A DNA stretch of 64,000 bases, taken from assembly GCA_934754375.1 (NCBI GenBank), contig CAKVHT010000001.1, positions 740,109 to 804,108 on the forward strand, read 5' to 3'. Below, piece after piece: positions 1 to 7,482 of the stretch (position 1 is the first letter of the stretch; every line of letters starts with the position of its first letter). The position numbers and the translations under genes were made by a program. This DNA comes from an uncultured Clostridia bacterium (GTDB lineage Bacteria; Bacillota; Clostridia; Christensenellales; UBA1242). The notes under the pieces are model-generated. The model was not told the origin of the DNA, did not search any database, and saw only the letters and a program-made list of their open reading frames with translations.

Positions 1-66
1 CAGGTGCTAAACTTTTTTTATCTCTAAATGTAAAAATTTAAACAATATTTTTTAACTTCTACACAT

Positions 67-486
67 CTAACCATTAATAACTTTTTCAACAATATCTTTA
101 TTATCATCAATCAAATTGAAAGCATCAATCATAGCCTCGTCTATGTTGCCAGTTTGCAAAAAATCTTTACACTTGTTTACAAAATTTATCCCATCATATC
201 TAAATAATCTTAAATTGTCTGGGGCGATTTTTAATGACAAATTTAAAATATCGCTAACAGCTTGCCCCATTGCGTCAGAATAAAAATCAAAGAAACGATT
301 ATGCCTATTATACATGTTTTTGATACCAATTGCTTTACAAATCCTAATCACACAAATTTCTTTGATTTGTTTTATATATTCAGTTTCGGTTAATGCAGGT
401 TTATCAATTTGGAAAAAATCACAAATCTTCAAAATGTTTTTTTCTTGCTCATCATAACGAGAGTTGTTCGTAACACATAAGTTCAT
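67..486 (-). CDS. Hypothetical protein, 139 aa
   Basis: I do not recognise this protein. It looks soluble and mostly helical, with no signal peptide, membrane segment or metal motif. The frame is open up to 549, but the -10 and -35 elements at 508-536 lie inside that longer frame. I therefore place the start at the ATG at 486, reading MNLCVTN, which has a GAGG motif 11 nt upstream. It lies downstream of another unknown gene on the same strand and has its own promoter with twin palindromic operators, so it is probably a regulated, separately transcribed gene. Existence is well supported; function is unknown. Confidence 0.7.
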   Translation of the reverse strand: MNLCVTNNSRYDEQEKNILKICDFFQIDKPALTETEYIKQIKEICVIRICKAIGIKNMYNRHNRFFDFYSDAMGQAVSDILNLSLKIAPDNLRLFRYDGINFVNKCKDFLQTGNIDEAMIDAFNLIDDNKDIVEKVING

Positions 487-507
487 ATCTTTTGTTTCCT
501 CAAAAAC

Positions 508-552
508 AATATAATATATTTTTGTACAAAAGTCAACGTTTTTGTACAAAAA
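508..552 (-). promoter_or_regulatory. Sigma-A promoter with two palindromic operator sites
   Basis: On the minus strand, TTGACT (531-536) and TATATT (508-513) are separated by exactly 17 bp. Two copies of the perfect palindrome TTTTGTACAAAA lie at 520-531, inside the spacer, and at 540-551, just upstream of the -35. Their centres are 20 bp apart, about two helical turns, so both face the same side of the DNA. This is the expected geometry for a repressor dimer pair that blocks RNA polymerase. The regulator is not identifiable in the window. Confidence 0.75.
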
Positions 553-554
553 AG

Positions 555-896
555 TTAGATATTTGAAACTTTGGCAAATTCTTGATGTTCTTGTTCATAT
601 CTCAATTTCATTTCTTTGTACTTTTCACTCAAATCAAATATGTATTTTTGCTTACCTTCCAATGTAAGAGTGTTGTAATATTTATTGTCAATAAGCTCTT
701 TGATTGGATTGATAACAATTGTATCACTATCCAAAATCCTGCACACACGCTCATAAAGATTATGTTCCTTTTCGCTTAGCCCAATTTTTGCATAAGGTAA
801 TTGCTCAAAAACTGATTTCTCCCTGTTATAATTTCTCATTCTGCTTTTAGCATCTCTCGCCATAAAATATAACTTGCCTTTGATTTTCTTTCTCAT
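555..896 (-). CDS. Hypothetical protein, 113 aa
   Basis: This is an unrecognised basic, helix-rich cytoplasmic protein with no signal peptide or membrane segment. The N-terminal third is rich in Lys and Arg (MRKKIKGK, then RDAKSRMRNYNREK). The C-terminal part looks like an amphipathic or coiled helix (DLSEKYKEMKLRYEQEHQEF). The start at 896 is preceded by AAGGGGG with 5 nt spacing, a G-rich Shine-Dalgarno variant also used by fusA here. The stop is only 4 bp from the operator of the next gene. Confidence 0.65.
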   Translation of the reverse strand: MRKKIKGKLYFMARDAKSRMRNYNREKSVFEQLPYAKIGLSEKEHNLYERVCRILDSDTIVINPIKELIDNKYYNTLTLEGKQKYIFDLSEKYKEMKLRYEQEHQEFAKVSNI

Positions 897-1112
897 AAAA
901 TCCCCCTTAAATAAAAACTATTTAAAAACAAAACCATACTACTAAAAACACAAAACTATACAAAATCTTTTATATTAAAATTATTGTCGTATTTACGTTA
1001 ATTGCGCTATTTAAACTTAATTTTGTCGATTTTTATTTTTAAACGATTTGATTTGAATGGTTGTTTAATTAAAACATGATTATATTATCATTGCAACTAT
1101 TTTATTGGTTTC

Positions 1113-1140
1113 AAAAAAAACATGGTGAATAACCATGCCT
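1113..1140 (-). terminator. Second possible terminator downstream of the zinc-ribbon gene
   Basis: CATGGT (1121-1126) and ACCATG (1132-1137) form a 6-bp stem with a 5-nt loop, followed on the minus strand by eight T residues (1113-1120). It lies about 80 bp beyond the first terminator and may act as a backup. The remaining part of the gap 897-1217 is AT-rich and shows no gene. Confidence 0.5.
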
Positions 1141-1217
1141 TACATTTTAAAATTCTTTATGTAGTAAATAAATTTGTTTCACTAACACACACAAATATGA
1201 TTTGTTATTAAACATAA

Positions 1218-1244
1218 CAAAAAAGCAGGCATAAACCTGCTTTG
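1218..1244 (-). terminator. Rho-independent terminator of the SPFH/zinc-ribbon unit
   Basis: The stem AAAGCAGG / CCTGCTTT (1222-1229 with 1236-1243) has a 6-nt loop and is followed on the minus strand by a T run. It sits just after the stop codon at 1249. Confidence 0.8.
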
Positions 1245-1248
1245 TTTA

Positions 1249-1686
1249 TTAAAATTTGTGTCCACAGTGAGCACAGTATTCTGCCTCAGGGTCACTTTTG
1301 CCTTTACAAAGTGGGCAAATTCGCTTTTCCTTTGGAGTTTGTTTTGCTCCGCAGTGTGTGCAAAATTCTTCATCTTTATTTAATAATTTGCCACATTTGT
1401 CGCAAAGTCTGTCGCTATCAACACCTTTTGCATAACCAATATCTCTAACACTTTTCCTGTATCCAGACATGCCAGCACTAACAACCAACATTGACACACC
1501 AAACATTAACAAGCATAAAGCAACAATGCCTGCAACAGCCACAATGATGTATTTTGACCAATGCGTCATTTTGATAACTGCCATAGCACCGCCAAAGCCT
1601 GCACCGACAGCCAAAAGAATCATCAAAACCGAAACAAGGATTAATGCAGTTTTTCCATAACGAAGTTCTTTATACCTAAAACACAT
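1249..1686 (-). CDS. Membrane protein with two C-terminal zinc ribbons
   Basis: The 145-aa protein has two strong membrane segments at about residues 13-38 and 46-69. They are followed by a cytoplasmic-type tail with two CxxC...CxxC zinc ribbons at about 95-113 (CDKCGK, CTHCGA) and 124-143 (CPLCKG, CAHCGH). The gene begins 11 bp after the stop of the SPFH gene, which also ends in zinc ribbons, so the two are probably co-transcribed and may act together at the membrane. The family is an uncharacterised zinc-ribbon membrane protein; the role is inferred from context only. Confidence 0.8.
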   Translation of the reverse strand: MCFRYKELRYGKTALILVSVLMILLAVGAGFGGAMAVIKMTHWSKYIIVAVAGIVALCLLMFGVSMLVVSAGMSGYRKSVRDIGYAKGVDSDRLCDKCGKLLNKDEEFCTHCGAKQTPKEKRICPLCKGKSDPEAEYCAHCGHKF

Positions 1687-1697
1687 ATTTCACCAAC

Positions 1698-2813
1698 CTA
1701 AACTTTTTCTCCGCAATCTGGGCAGAATTTTGCCTTTGCAGAAAGAGTTTTTCCACATTTTGCACAAACTTTTCCAACTTCAAGTTTGTTGCCACAATTA
1801 ACACAGAATTTGCTCCCCTTTGTGATAGGTTCACCACATTTAGGGCAAGACAATGCTTGTGTTGCACCACATTCTGGGCAGAATTTTGATTTGCCAGGAA
1901 TAGAGGCTCCACATTTAATGCATTGAACTGTAACTTGACGTTTGTTATCTTTTGCGCTTGCAATTGCTTCACCAAAAACGTTGCCCATTTGCATGCCTGC
2001 GCCCAAACCGACACCCATGCCAGCCAACCCAGCGCCTGCTGGATTTTTTGCAGATTCTTCAATTGCATTTGCAGCCTTGAATTGTGTATATGTGCCCATT
2101 TTGTCGCTCATAACACCCATTTTTGTGCGTTCATCAAGCATTTTCTCAACATCTTCTGGCAATGACAAATTTTCAATAACAAAGTTAGAAACTTTTAAAC
2201 CCAAAGGCGCAAATTCTTCTTTTGCATGTTGTTCTACTGCTTTGCCAAGTTCTTTATATTTTGATGCCAAGTCAAGAGCTGAAACTTTGCTTTCAGCAAT
2301 AACATCTGTAAGCAATTGAATAAGGCTTGATTTGTATTGAGTTGCAACATCACCAACACGGTAAATTGGGCTTGTGCCAAAACATTCACGCATGAATTTT
2401 GTTGGGTCATTAACTTGAATGGAGAATGTACCAAAACCACGCAAACGCACATTACCAAAGTCCACATCACGCATCATGATAGGGTTTTGAGTACCCCACT
2501 TTAATCCCATAAAGCGCTTTGTGTTAATAAAATAAACTTCTGCCTTAATACGGCTGTTGCCAAGTGTTGGCAAACTCAACATCTTTGTCAAGAAAGGAAT
2601 ATTTTCAGTTGAAAGTTTATAAGTGCCTGCACCAAACACATCTGCAATTTGCCCCTTATGAACAAACACTGCAACCTGGCTTTCCCTAACAACCAAAGTT
2701 GAACTGTTCATGATTTCAGCACCAGCCTCCATAGGATAGCGGTAGACAATGACATCTGCACTTGAATCCTTCCACTCAATAACTGACAAGAATTGTTTTT
2801 TGAATAAACCCAT
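1698..2813 (-). CDS. SPFH (band-7)-domain protein with zinc ribbons, YdjI-like
   Basis: The 371-aa protein matches the bacterial SPFH family often called virion core protein-like (Bacillus YdjI type). The N-terminus starts MGLFKKQFLSVIEW, with the typical VVRESQVAVFVHKGQ stretch at about 43-57, and the SPFH core runs to about residue 230. A Gly/Ala/Met-rich linker follows (about 255-285). The C-terminus carries several zinc-ribbon halves (CIKCGA/CPECGA, CPKCGE/CVNCGN, CAKCGK/CPDCGE). In Bacillus the relative is linked to membrane-stress PspA-type systems; a role in membrane organisation here is inference. It is preceded by AAGGAG and a sigma-A-like promoter. Confidence 0.85.
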   Translation of the reverse strand: MGLFKKQFLSVIEWKDSSADVIVYRYPMEAGAEIMNSSTLVVRESQVAVFVHKGQIADVFGAGTYKLSTENIPFLTKMLSLPTLGNSRIKAEVYFINTKRFMGLKWGTQNPIMMRDVDFGNVRLRGFGTFSIQVNDPTKFMRECFGTSPIYRVGDVATQYKSSLIQLLTDVIAESKVSALDLASKYKELGKAVEQHAKEEFAPLGLKVSNFVIENLSLPEDVEKMLDERTKMGVMSDKMGTYTQFKAANAIEESAKNPAGAGLAGMGVGLGAGMQMGNVFGEAIASAKDNKRQVTVQCIKCGASIPGKSKFCPECGATQALSCPKCGEPITKGSKFCVNCGNKLEVGKVCAKCGKTLSAKAKFCPDCGEKV

Positions 2814-2854
2814 AATTTCTCCTTAACCTTAAAAAAGGTATCAATATTACTTTA

Positions 2855-2884
2855 ATAATAATACAAATTTTGCAAACTTGTCAA
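2855..2884 (-). promoter_or_regulatory. Promoter of the SPFH gene
   Basis: On the minus strand, TTGACA (2879-2884) is followed after 18 bp by TATTAT (2855-2860). An overlapping TATTAT at 2858-2863 would give a 15-bp spacer. It lies about 40 bp upstream of the start codon. Confidence 0.55.
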
Positions 2885-2919
2885 TTATTTTTCATTATCA
2901 CACGACCAATAATTGTCAT

Positions 2920-3690
2920 CTATGGTGTAATTTGTTTCTTAGTGTTTGTCTTATTTGTTTTTAATTTTAACTTTTGACTAAAGCGAGTTAAAAATTTATC
3001 AATTTTTGTTTGATATTTAACACTAAAATAAAACAACAAAGCCATGCTTATAGCAATCAAAAGCCAAACAGCCAAGCCCCAGCCAGAAAAAGGAATAATT
3101 GAACCACTTCCAAAAAGAACAGTGCATGCTATGCCAATCGACCGACAAATTACATTGCTCCAAAAGAAGAAAGCAAAACTCATATTTGTAAGCCCCGCCA
3201 CCACGCATAAAATATCATCAGGAAACATTGGAAACAACATCATCAAAAAGAATACATATTTCCCCTCACTTATGATTGAAATCCATTTATTTGTGCTTTC
3301 TTCCCCTGCTATCCAATGCAAAAACTTTCTACCAGCCTTTCTACCCAGCCAAAAATTGAAAAGACTACCGATCATTATTGCAATAAAAGATAATAAAAAT
3401 GCCTTCCATTTTGGAAATATAAGCACACCTGTCATCGTCACAACAATGGCAGGAATTTGCAATATCGTAGTTTGCAAAAATTGCAACAACATAAACACAA
3501 TAGAGCTAAACACACCACCATGTTGCACAACTTGACGCAATTTTTCTATTGAATTGATTTTGTCCCACCAGCCACACTTTTTTATTATTAAAATAGCGAT
3601 TAAAATTAATAGTGCAAGTCCAACAAAAAAAACAAGCGCACGCAAAATCGTTGTGCCAAAACCATGCTTGTTCTCTTTGTTTTTACTCAT
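2920..3690 (-). CDS. TVP38/TMEM64 (VTT/DedA-type) membrane protein
   Basis: The 256-aa integral membrane protein belongs to the VTT (SNARE-associated Golgi/DedA-like) family. It has an N-terminal membrane helix at about 15-37, then the conserved VTT core with GSLFNFWLGRKAGR and the re-entrant-loop motif FPMFPDDILC near residue 155. Further helices follow, ending in a Lys/Thr-rich cytoplasmic tail. The family is associated with lipid or undecaprenyl-phosphate flipping and membrane homeostasis; substrate here is unknown. No Shine-Dalgarno is visible. A TATACT box (3696-3701) lies 5 nt before the ATG, suggesting a leaderless transcript. Confidence 0.85.
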   Translation of the reverse strand: MSKNKENKHGFGTTILRALVFFVGLALLILIAILIIKKCGWWDKINSIEKLRQVVQHGGVFSSIVFMLLQFLQTTILQIPAIVVTMTGVLIFPKWKAFLLSFIAIMIGSLFNFWLGRKAGRKFLHWIAGEESTNKWISIISEGKYVFFLMMLFPMFPDDILCVVAGLTNMSFAFFFWSNVICRSIGIACTVLFGSGSIIPFSGWGLAVWLLIAISMALLFYFSVKYQTKIDKFLTRFSQKLKLKTNKTNTKKQITP

Positions 3691-3804
3691 ATATTAGTAT
3701 ATGATAAAAATATTAATTTAAGATAATTTATTTGAATAATATTGTTTGGCAACGTCTGATACCTTTCCGCCTGTTTTTTTAAGGCTTATAATAAGCACCA
3801 AAGT

Positions 3805-4821
3805 TTAAATGAACTTTTCTGTTTCTGCAATTATTTTATCCATTATTTTCACCGCTTCAACTGGATATTTACCTGAAGCAGATTCACCAGACAGCATAAC
3901 AGCATTTGTTCCATCATACAACGCATTTGCCACATCACTTACTTCCGCTCTTGTCGGACGCTTGTTGTAAATCATACTTTCCATCATTTCAGTTGCAACA
4001 ATAACAAACTTACCTTTTCTTACTGCTTTTAAAATGATGTCTTTTTGGATATGTGGTAAACTTTCCATTGGCAATTCAACACCAAGGTCACCACGTGCAA
4101 CCATAATACCATCACTTGCTTCAATAATTTCGTTAAGGTTTTTAACCCCCAAAGCAGATTCAATTTTGGAAATAATTTTCATATTACCACTATTGTCTTT
4201 TAAAAGTTTTCTAACTGCTTGAACCTCTTTTTTGCTGTTTACAAAACTGATTGCCAGCATGTCAAACTTGTTTTTTATTGCCCACAAAATATCTTCTTTA
4301 TCATTGTCGTTAAGATATTTAATGTTAAGTTTAAGGTTGGGTATGAACAGGCTTTTATTATTGCTTAATGTACCGGAATTTTTTGCAACGCAGATAACTT
4401 CACTATCGGTTTTATCTTCAACTTTAAATTCTAGCAAACCGTCATTAGCCAAGATTTTGCTTCCAATTTCTATGTTCTTAATAATGCTTGGCTGATTTAT
4501 AGCCACACGTTCATCATTGCCCACCACATTTTTTGCAAAGAAAATGAACTGCTGACCCTTTTTTATTTCTACCTTACCGTTTTCAAACTTTTTAACTCTT
4601 ATTTCTGGTCCACGGGTATCAAGCATAAGTTGAAGTTTTATGCCTGTATCTTTTTTCAGTTGCTTAACATTTGCTACAATGGTGTCCATATCTTGTCTTA
4701 TTGCATGCGAAAGATTTATTCTAACAATATCCATGCCCGCCTGCGCCATTTTTTTCATTGTTTGGTATGCTATACTGCTAGGCCCAATTGTTGCCACAAT
4801 TTGCGTTTTGTTCTTTTTCAT
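3805..4821 (-). CDS. pyk: Pyruvate kinase without C-terminal domain
   Basis: This enzyme catalyses phosphoenolpyruvate plus ADP to pyruvate plus ATP. The catalytic A and B domains are present: INLSH near residue 38, [31 protein letters not shown] and [11 protein letters not shown], then [14 protein letters not shown]. The protein is 338 aa and stops right after the barrel, so the C-terminal regulatory domain of typical bacterial enzymes (about 470-585 aa in total) is missing. The start at 4821 follows AAGGGG; an in-frame TTG 18 nt upstream lacks a ribosome site. The frame continues 26 codons past the TAA without recognisable homology. Confidence 0.92.
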   Translation of the reverse strand: MKKNKTQIVATIGPSSIAYQTMKKMAQAGMDIVRINLSHAIRQDMDTIVANVKQLKKDTGIKLQLMLDTRGPEIRVKKFENGKVEIKKGQQFIFFAKNVVGNDERVAINQPSIIKNIEIGSKILANDGLLEFKVEDKTDSEVICVAKNSGTLSNNKSLFIPNLKLNIKYLNDNDKEDILWAIKNKFDMLAISFVNSKKEVQAVRKLLKDNSGNMKIISKIESALGVKNLNEIIEASDGIMVARGDLGVELPMESLPHIQKDIILKAVRKGKFVIVATEMMESMIYNKRPTRAEVSDVANALYDGTNAVMLSGESASGKYPVEAVKIMDKIIAETEKFI

Positions 4822-4952
4822 AATTCCCCTTCTTTTCAATTATTTTACCAAACGTTAAATTAAAAACAAAATTGTTTTTATGTCCAAACACGCCATTTGC
4901 GTAAAAAATTTTAATTTATTTTGCGTTTGTTTTGCTATTTTTTAAAAAAATA

Positions 4953-4980
4953 TTGAATTTTTCACCATTTATGCTATAAT
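4953..4980 (+). promoter_or_regulatory. ssrA promoter
   Basis: TTGAAT (4953-4958), a 16-bp spacer and an extended -10 (TGC TATAAT, 4972-4980) lie 10 bp upstream of the tmRNA 5' end. Confidence 0.8.
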
Positions 4981-4990
4981 AATTATATAC

Positions 4991-5343
4991 GGGGGTGAAA
5001 CAGTTTCGACTGTTATGCTTCGATTTGATACGCACGTCGAGAGGCATCTCGTTAAAAATGCGCTTGTTTTTGTACAAGTTTAAATAAATCAAAACAATAA
5101 TAAACTTGCTTACGCTGCTTAATGCGTAGCCGTCAGTTTAGCAGTACCGATATGCTAAAATCTGATGTCAATTATCGGTTAAAGATTGATTTTGTTGCCT
5201 AGCAAACTCAATTTACTTTTAGGCTGGAAATTTGCAAGTGTTGGTGTGAGTTGCAAATTTCAAGATATACTCATCAACTAAACGTGTAGTGTATGATTTC
5301 CAAGTATGGCAGGACATGGGTGCAAATCCCATCATCTCCACCA
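4991..5343 (+). ncRNA. ssrA: tmRNA (transfer-messenger RNA)
   Basis: This 353-nt RNA rescues stalled ribosomes together with SmpB. The 5' end GGGGGTG pairs with CATCTCC (5333-5339), giving a 7-bp acceptor stem followed by discriminator A and encoded CCA (5341-5343). The 5' GGTGAAACAGTTTCGAC-like segment is typical of one-piece tmRNAs. The tag reading frame ends at TAA 5120-5122 and encodes NQNNNKLAYAA, or one residue more at the N-terminus; the exact resume codon is uncertain. The T-loop reads TGCAAAT rather than the usual TTCAAAT. smpB lies 1.5 kb away on the opposite strand. Confidence 0.97.
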
Positions 5344-5360
5344 AACATTAAAAATTGTAA

Positions 5361-5400
5361 AAAAGTAGTTAGATGGCTCTAACTACTTTTCTTTTTTTTG
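5361..5400 (+). terminator. Terminator of ssrA
   Basis: A 13-bp perfect stem (5361-5373 with 5378-5390) with loop TGGC is followed by CTTTTTTTT. It starts 17 nt after the tmRNA 3' end. Confidence 0.92.
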
Positions 5401-5640
5401 ACTTTTCAAAAGGTGCAAATGTGACAAATCTTGAACAAGTATCCACCTCAAACTGTTTGCTCCATTTTTGGCAATTTAGCAAATAAGCATTTTATAGCAT
5501 ATCCCATATAACTTTAAAATATTATCTTGCATCTTTTTAATGATCTCAAACACGTCATAATAGTAAATTTTATCTAGCCCTATCATAACGTAAATTTATA
5601 TCAGTCAGCACAAATTGTTATATTTGGTTTAAAAAAACAG
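5401..5640. other. Intergenic stretch, no gene seen
   Basis: This AT-rich stretch lies between the ssrA terminator and the PIN-module promoter. Stops interrupt all frames and I see no convincing hairpin. One short minus-strand segment near 5400-5470 reads like protein (WSKQFEVDTCSRF) but has no start and no recognisable family, so it is not annotated as a gene remnant. Confidence 0.5.
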
Positions 5641-5642
5641 TA

Positions 5643-5679
5643 TTGACAAGCAGATGTCACCATGTTAAAATATTGTCAA
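5643..5679 (+). promoter_or_regulatory. Promoter of the PIN module with inverted repeat
   Basis: Consensus TTGACA (5643-5648), a 17-bp spacer and TAAAAT (5666-5671) with an upstream TG form a strong sigma-A promoter. The 7-bp arms TTGACAA (5643-5649) and TTGTCAA (5673-5679) are inverted repeats flanking the -35 and the transcription start region, a possible autoregulatory operator. Confidence 0.7.
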
Positions 5680-5692
5680 GAAAGGAGCAGTT

Positions 5693-5848
5693 ATGAGCAA
5701 TTTAATATTAGCAACAGCATCAAGAAACAGCATTCAAGTTCAACTTGAAAAGCCTGCACAAATGATGCAAGCAAAAACTTACGAACAACAAAACATAGAA
5801 TTTGCAAACTTTATTTTAAAACATTCTAAAAAAGGTGGTAAAAAATAA
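5693..5848 (+). CDS. Small protein, 51 aa, candidate antitoxin
   Basis: A 52-codon frame starts at ATG 5693 with AAGGAG seven nt upstream and ends at TAA 5846-5848, which overlaps the ATG of the PIN-domain gene by one base (TAATG). The protein begins MSNLILATASRNSIQVQLEK and ends in a Lys/Gly-rich tail (KHSKKGGKK). It is unrecognised. Its size, position and translational coupling resemble antitoxins encoded just upstream of PIN toxins, but no DNA-binding fold is recognisable, so the role is inference. Confidence 0.7.
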   Translation: MSNLILATASRNSIQVQLEKPAQMMQAKTYEQQNIEFANFILKHSKKGGKK

Positions 5849-6693
5849 TGAAATTTACAGGATCAGGCTTTTATCATGAAAACACATACATTGCTTTAGA
5901 CAGCGATTTGATTATTTGTTTTGCAAATATGTATGATAGTTATAAAAAAACTAAAATAGTTTCAAAAAGTTACCTAAATAAAAAATTATTTGCAGTTCAA
6001 AACAATTTTGACGAATGCAAATTTATATTTGATTGTATATTAGATGGCTCTATAAAACCAGTGGTTACCAATTCAATATTCAACGAAATCAGTGGCAGCA
6101 TTTATGGCAGAGCAAATGACAACAAAATGATTATTGACTTTTTAACAACGTTCTGCTACACACCAAAAACCAACGAATTGTTATCAAAGCGTAGAAGAGA
6201 TAAAATTCAAGTTTTGGCAAAAGCATATTGCTTGCCTTACAAAAACAAACAAGGCAAAACATTTGATGCTCCAATGAATTTTACATACAATGCCTTTCAC
6301 GACATGACTGTGCCTGAAAACGATGCTGTTGCAATGGCTGAGGCAACCTGCTTAAATGTGTATTTCTTGACATATAACGGAAAACACTTTGTTTGGCGCA
6401 ACAAAGGCTATTGGAACTTTGATGATGATGCTCCAGCAAAAGAAAGAACTGTTGGTATTGTTGAAATAAACAAACAAAAAGGCTATTTTACAACAACCAA
6501 GGTTGGCACAGAAATTATTCCAAAACCTATGCACTTACGTGATTTTGTATCAGCAATCAAAAATTGTGATGGGGGTTTGCATTATTTTGATGTTGCACAA
6601 CCAAATGAAGATAGGCTTATAAAACTTGCTGGTCAAATTAATTACGAAGAATTTAAAGAAGAATTAGACAACAGTGTAAACGATAACTTTTAA
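5848..6693 (+). CDS. PIN-like domain protein, candidate ribonuclease toxin
   Basis: The 281-aa protein carries the spaced acidic residues of a PIN nuclease: D18 in YIALDSDLIICF, E80 in TNSIFNEI and D159 in PENDAVAMAEA. These are followed by a strand ending FLTYNGKHF, where the usual fourth acid is N177. PIN domains are metal-dependent RNases, often toxins of VapBC-type systems that cut tRNA or rRNA. This one is longer than typical VapC (about 130 aa), with an insert between E80 and D159 and a C-terminal extension of about 95 residues. It is the only sizeable plus-strand gene near here and separates ssrA from smpB. Confidence 0.7.
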   Translation: MKFTGSGFYHENTYIALDSDLIICFANMYDSYKKTKIVSKSYLNKKLFAVQNNFDECKFIFDCILDGSIKPVVTNSIFNEISGSIYGRANDNKMIIDFLTTFCYTPKTNELLSKRRRDKIQVLAKAYCLPYKNKQGKTFDAPMNFTYNAFHDMTVPENDAVAMAEATCLNVYFLTYNGKHFVWRNKGYWNFDDDAPAKERTVGIVEINKQKGYFTTTKVGTEIIPKPMHLRDFVSAIKNCDGGLHYFDVAQPNEDRLIKLAGQINYEEFKEELDNSVNDNF

Positions 6694-6747
6694 AATAATT
6701 TTTATCAGTTAATTATTATGTAAAGCCATATTATTTAAGACAATATG

Positions 6748-6779
6748 AAAAAAGCTCTTAATTTTAAGAGCCTTTTTTA
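6748..6779. terminator. Bidirectional terminator between the PIN gene and smpB
   Basis: The inverted repeat GCTCTTAA (6754-6761) / TTAAGAGC (6764-6771) is flanked by A and T runs on both sides. It serves the plus-strand PIN gene and the minus-strand smpB. Confidence 0.85.
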
Positions 6780-6801
6780 ATACTATATAGCACTTTTCAA
6801 T

Positions 6802-7272
6802 CTAATTTTGCCTACGCAAATCTCTTTCAATTTGTTTTGTTTTTAATGTTTCGCGCTTGTCTGCAAGCTTTTTGCCACGTGCAACCGCCAATTCAATTTT
6901 AAGATTGCTTCCACTGAAATATGCTTTTAATGGAACAAGTGTTAGCCTTTCTTGCTCAATTTGCTTTTTCAATTTTTGAATTTGCACTTTATGCAACAAT
7001 AATTTTCTATCTCTTCTGGTGTTGTCGCCACCCCTGCCAGCATCATAACTGTTTGCATATTCTTTTATATAACTGTTACGCAAAAACACCTCATTGTTTT
7101 TAAGATATCCATAACAATCCACCAAAGAAAAATGCCCTGCACGCACAGATTTGATTTCGTCTCCCGTTAAAACAATGCCTGCTTCCAATGTCTCTAATAT
7201 TGTATATTCAAACCTAGCGCGTCTATTTTCCGCCACCAATGCTTGATTAGTTTTTATGTTTTTTTCAGCCAT
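6802..7272 (-). CDS. smpB: SsrA-binding protein SmpB
   Basis: SmpB binds the tRNA-like domain of tmRNA and delivers it to stalled ribosomes. The 156-aa sequence has the family core: NRRARFEYTILETLEAGIVL near the N-terminus, TGDEIKSVRAGHFSL, then LKAYFSGSNLKIELAVARGKK and the basic C-terminal tail KRETLKTKQIERDLRRQN that enters the decoding site. No Shine-Dalgarno precedes the ATG. The -10 box ends 6 nt before it, so the mRNA is probably leaderless. It lies in the conserved rnr-smpB-ssrA neighbourhood. Confidence 0.97.
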   Translation of the reverse strand: MAEKNIKTNQALVAENRRARFEYTILETLEAGIVLTGDEIKSVRAGHFSLVDCYGYLKNNEVFLRNSYIKEYANSYDAGRGGDNTRRDRKLLLHKVQIQKLKKQIEQERLTLVPLKAYFSGSNLKIELAVARGKKLADKRETLKTKQIERDLRRQN

Positions 7273-7278
7273 AAAATT

Positions 7279-7307
7279 ATTATAACATAAATTTGTTTAT
7301 ATTACAA
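7279..7307 (-). promoter_or_regulatory. smpB promoter, leaderless geometry
   Basis: TTGTAA (7302-7307), a 17-bp spacer and perfect TATAAT (7279-7284). The -10 ends 6 nt upstream of the smpB ATG (7270-7272), so transcription should start at or next to the start codon. Confidence 0.8.
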
Positions 7308-7436
7308 ATTTTAATACAAGGCAAAAAATATCTTTTTATATCGTATTGCAAAATGTAACCTGCCTTGATTGTGGTATTAACAAATTTATATGTTAAATTA
7401 AAAGTTGGAATAAATCTAAAACCTACATAACCAATA

Positions 7437-7468
7437 TAAAAAATTGAGTAGATAAACCACTCAATTTT
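7437..7468 (-). terminator. Terminator of the lipoprotein gene
   Basis: AAAATTGAGT / ACTCAATTTT forms a stem with a 9-nt loop followed by T residues on the minus strand, 15 bp after the stop codon. Confidence 0.8.
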
Positions 7469-7482
7469 TGTATAAATTATTG

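Noticed and set aside
1676..2068. 130-codon frame inside the SPFH gene on the same strand
   Set aside because: It is a shifted frame of the gene with clear SPFH and zinc-ribbon content; no separate start signals.
3691..3804. Remnant of the pyruvate kinase C-terminal domain after the stop codon
   Set aside because: The 26 in-frame codons after TAA (including KKTGGKVSDVAKQYY) do not resemble the domain, so I do not call a frameshifted or broken gene.
5401..5470. Protein-like minus-strand segment after ssrA
   Set aside because: Reads WSKQFEVDTCSRF but has stops on both sides, no start and no family I can name; too short to call a pseudogene.
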